Shown: positions 12,573-12,662 of the stretch, in pieces | Layout: every line of letters starts with the position of its first letter | How positions within the stretch are numbered: the first letter of the stretch is position 1 | Notes under the pieces: generated by a model | The model's input: only the letters and a program-made list of their open reading frames with translations | What the model was told of the DNA's origin: nothing | Databases searched by the model: none | Assembly (NCBI GenBank): GCA_028864955.1 | Contig: JAGWLE010000009.1 | Span: 1-12,662, forward strand | Reading direction: 5' to 3' | Length of the DNA stretch: 12,662 nt | Source of the DNA: Patescibacteria group bacterium | Lineage (GTDB): Bacteria; Patescibacteriota; Minisyncoccia; Phycocordibacterales; PALSA-1337 | Translations under genes and position numbers: made by a program

Positions 12573-12600
12573 TTCTATATTCCCTATTCTCTATTCTTGT
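12573..12600 (-). repeat. Heptanucleotide repeats in the rplX-rplE spacer
   Basis: Four consecutive 7-base units, TTCTATA, TTCCCTA, TTCTCTA and TTCTTGT, fill most of the 37-base spacer. They share the seven-base period of the rpsE/rplO array but not its sequence. Confidence 0.5.
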
Positions 12601-12602
12601 AT

Positions 12603-12662
12603 TTATTCCTTTTTGGCGACTTTGGAGGCATGTATCGGCATGGCCCGCTCGACTATCTGGCC
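12603..12662 (-). CDS. rplX: 50S ribosomal protein L24 (uL24), C-terminal end only
   Basis: Reading in from the right edge, 19 codons end at TAA 12605-12603 and spell GQIVERAMPIHASKVAKKE. This matches the C-terminal G-x-IVE-x-x-x-PIH-x-SNV pattern of L24, and the position directly upstream of rplE fits the spc order. The rest lies outside the window. Confidence 0.8.
   Translation of the reverse strand, partial: GQIVERAMPIHASKVAKKE

Noticed and set aside
1..12662. CRISPR array, insertion sequence or phage genes
   Set aside because: No spaced direct repeats of 20-40 bases, no transposase or integrase motifs and no phage structural genes were seen.

Overview
The window reads as a piece of a bacterial chromosome from the Candidate Phyla Radiation (Patescibacteria), most likely a Parcubacteria-type lineage with moderately high GC. 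This is inference from gene content and was not searched. The main evidence is a spc ribosomal protein operon running rplX-rplE-rpsN-rpsH-rplF-rplR-rpsE-rplO-secY in which rpmD (uL30) is absent between rpsE and rplO. CPR genomes characteristically lack uL30.

Layout: (1) 1-629, minus: the N-terminal part of a secreted protein running off the left edge, with a near-consensus promoter and a leader hairpin. (2) 804-2081, plus: a compact infC-rpmI-rplT translation operon with its own promoter and a strong intrinsic terminator. (3) 2099-3896, minus: a beta-CASP metallo-beta-lactamase RNase-like protein behind a small membrane protein. (4) 3897-4246: a 350-base gene-free stretch that can fold into a three-way-junction RNA. 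(5) 4247-10843, minus: ndk, map, adk, a small coiled-coil protein, secY, rplO, rpsE, rplR, rplF, rpsH and rpsN. (6) 10844-11992: an interruption of the spc operon by a PAP2-type phosphatase on the opposite strand and a 56-residue acidic protein. A fresh promoter with a ~140-base leader restarts the operon at rpsN. (7) 12014-12662, minus: rplE and the last codons of rplX.

How the genes work together: most encode ribosome parts, initiation (IF3), protein export (SecY) and N-terminal processing (MetAP), plus the nucleotide kinases Adk and Ndk. All are expected to serve rapid translation. The accessory genes (surface protein, small membrane protein, PAP2, 56-aa protein) each carry their own promoter-like sequence.

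The observations most worth a second look are: the structured RNA candidate at 3989-4103; heptanucleotide repeats at the rpsE/rplO junction that have become the C-terminal tail of ribosomal protein S5; promoters whose -10 box sits about 7 bases from the ATG, predicting leaderless mRNAs (ndk, the small membrane protein, PAP2); and a strong bias for C, often CC, just before start codons where Shine-Dalgarno sequences are mostly missing.
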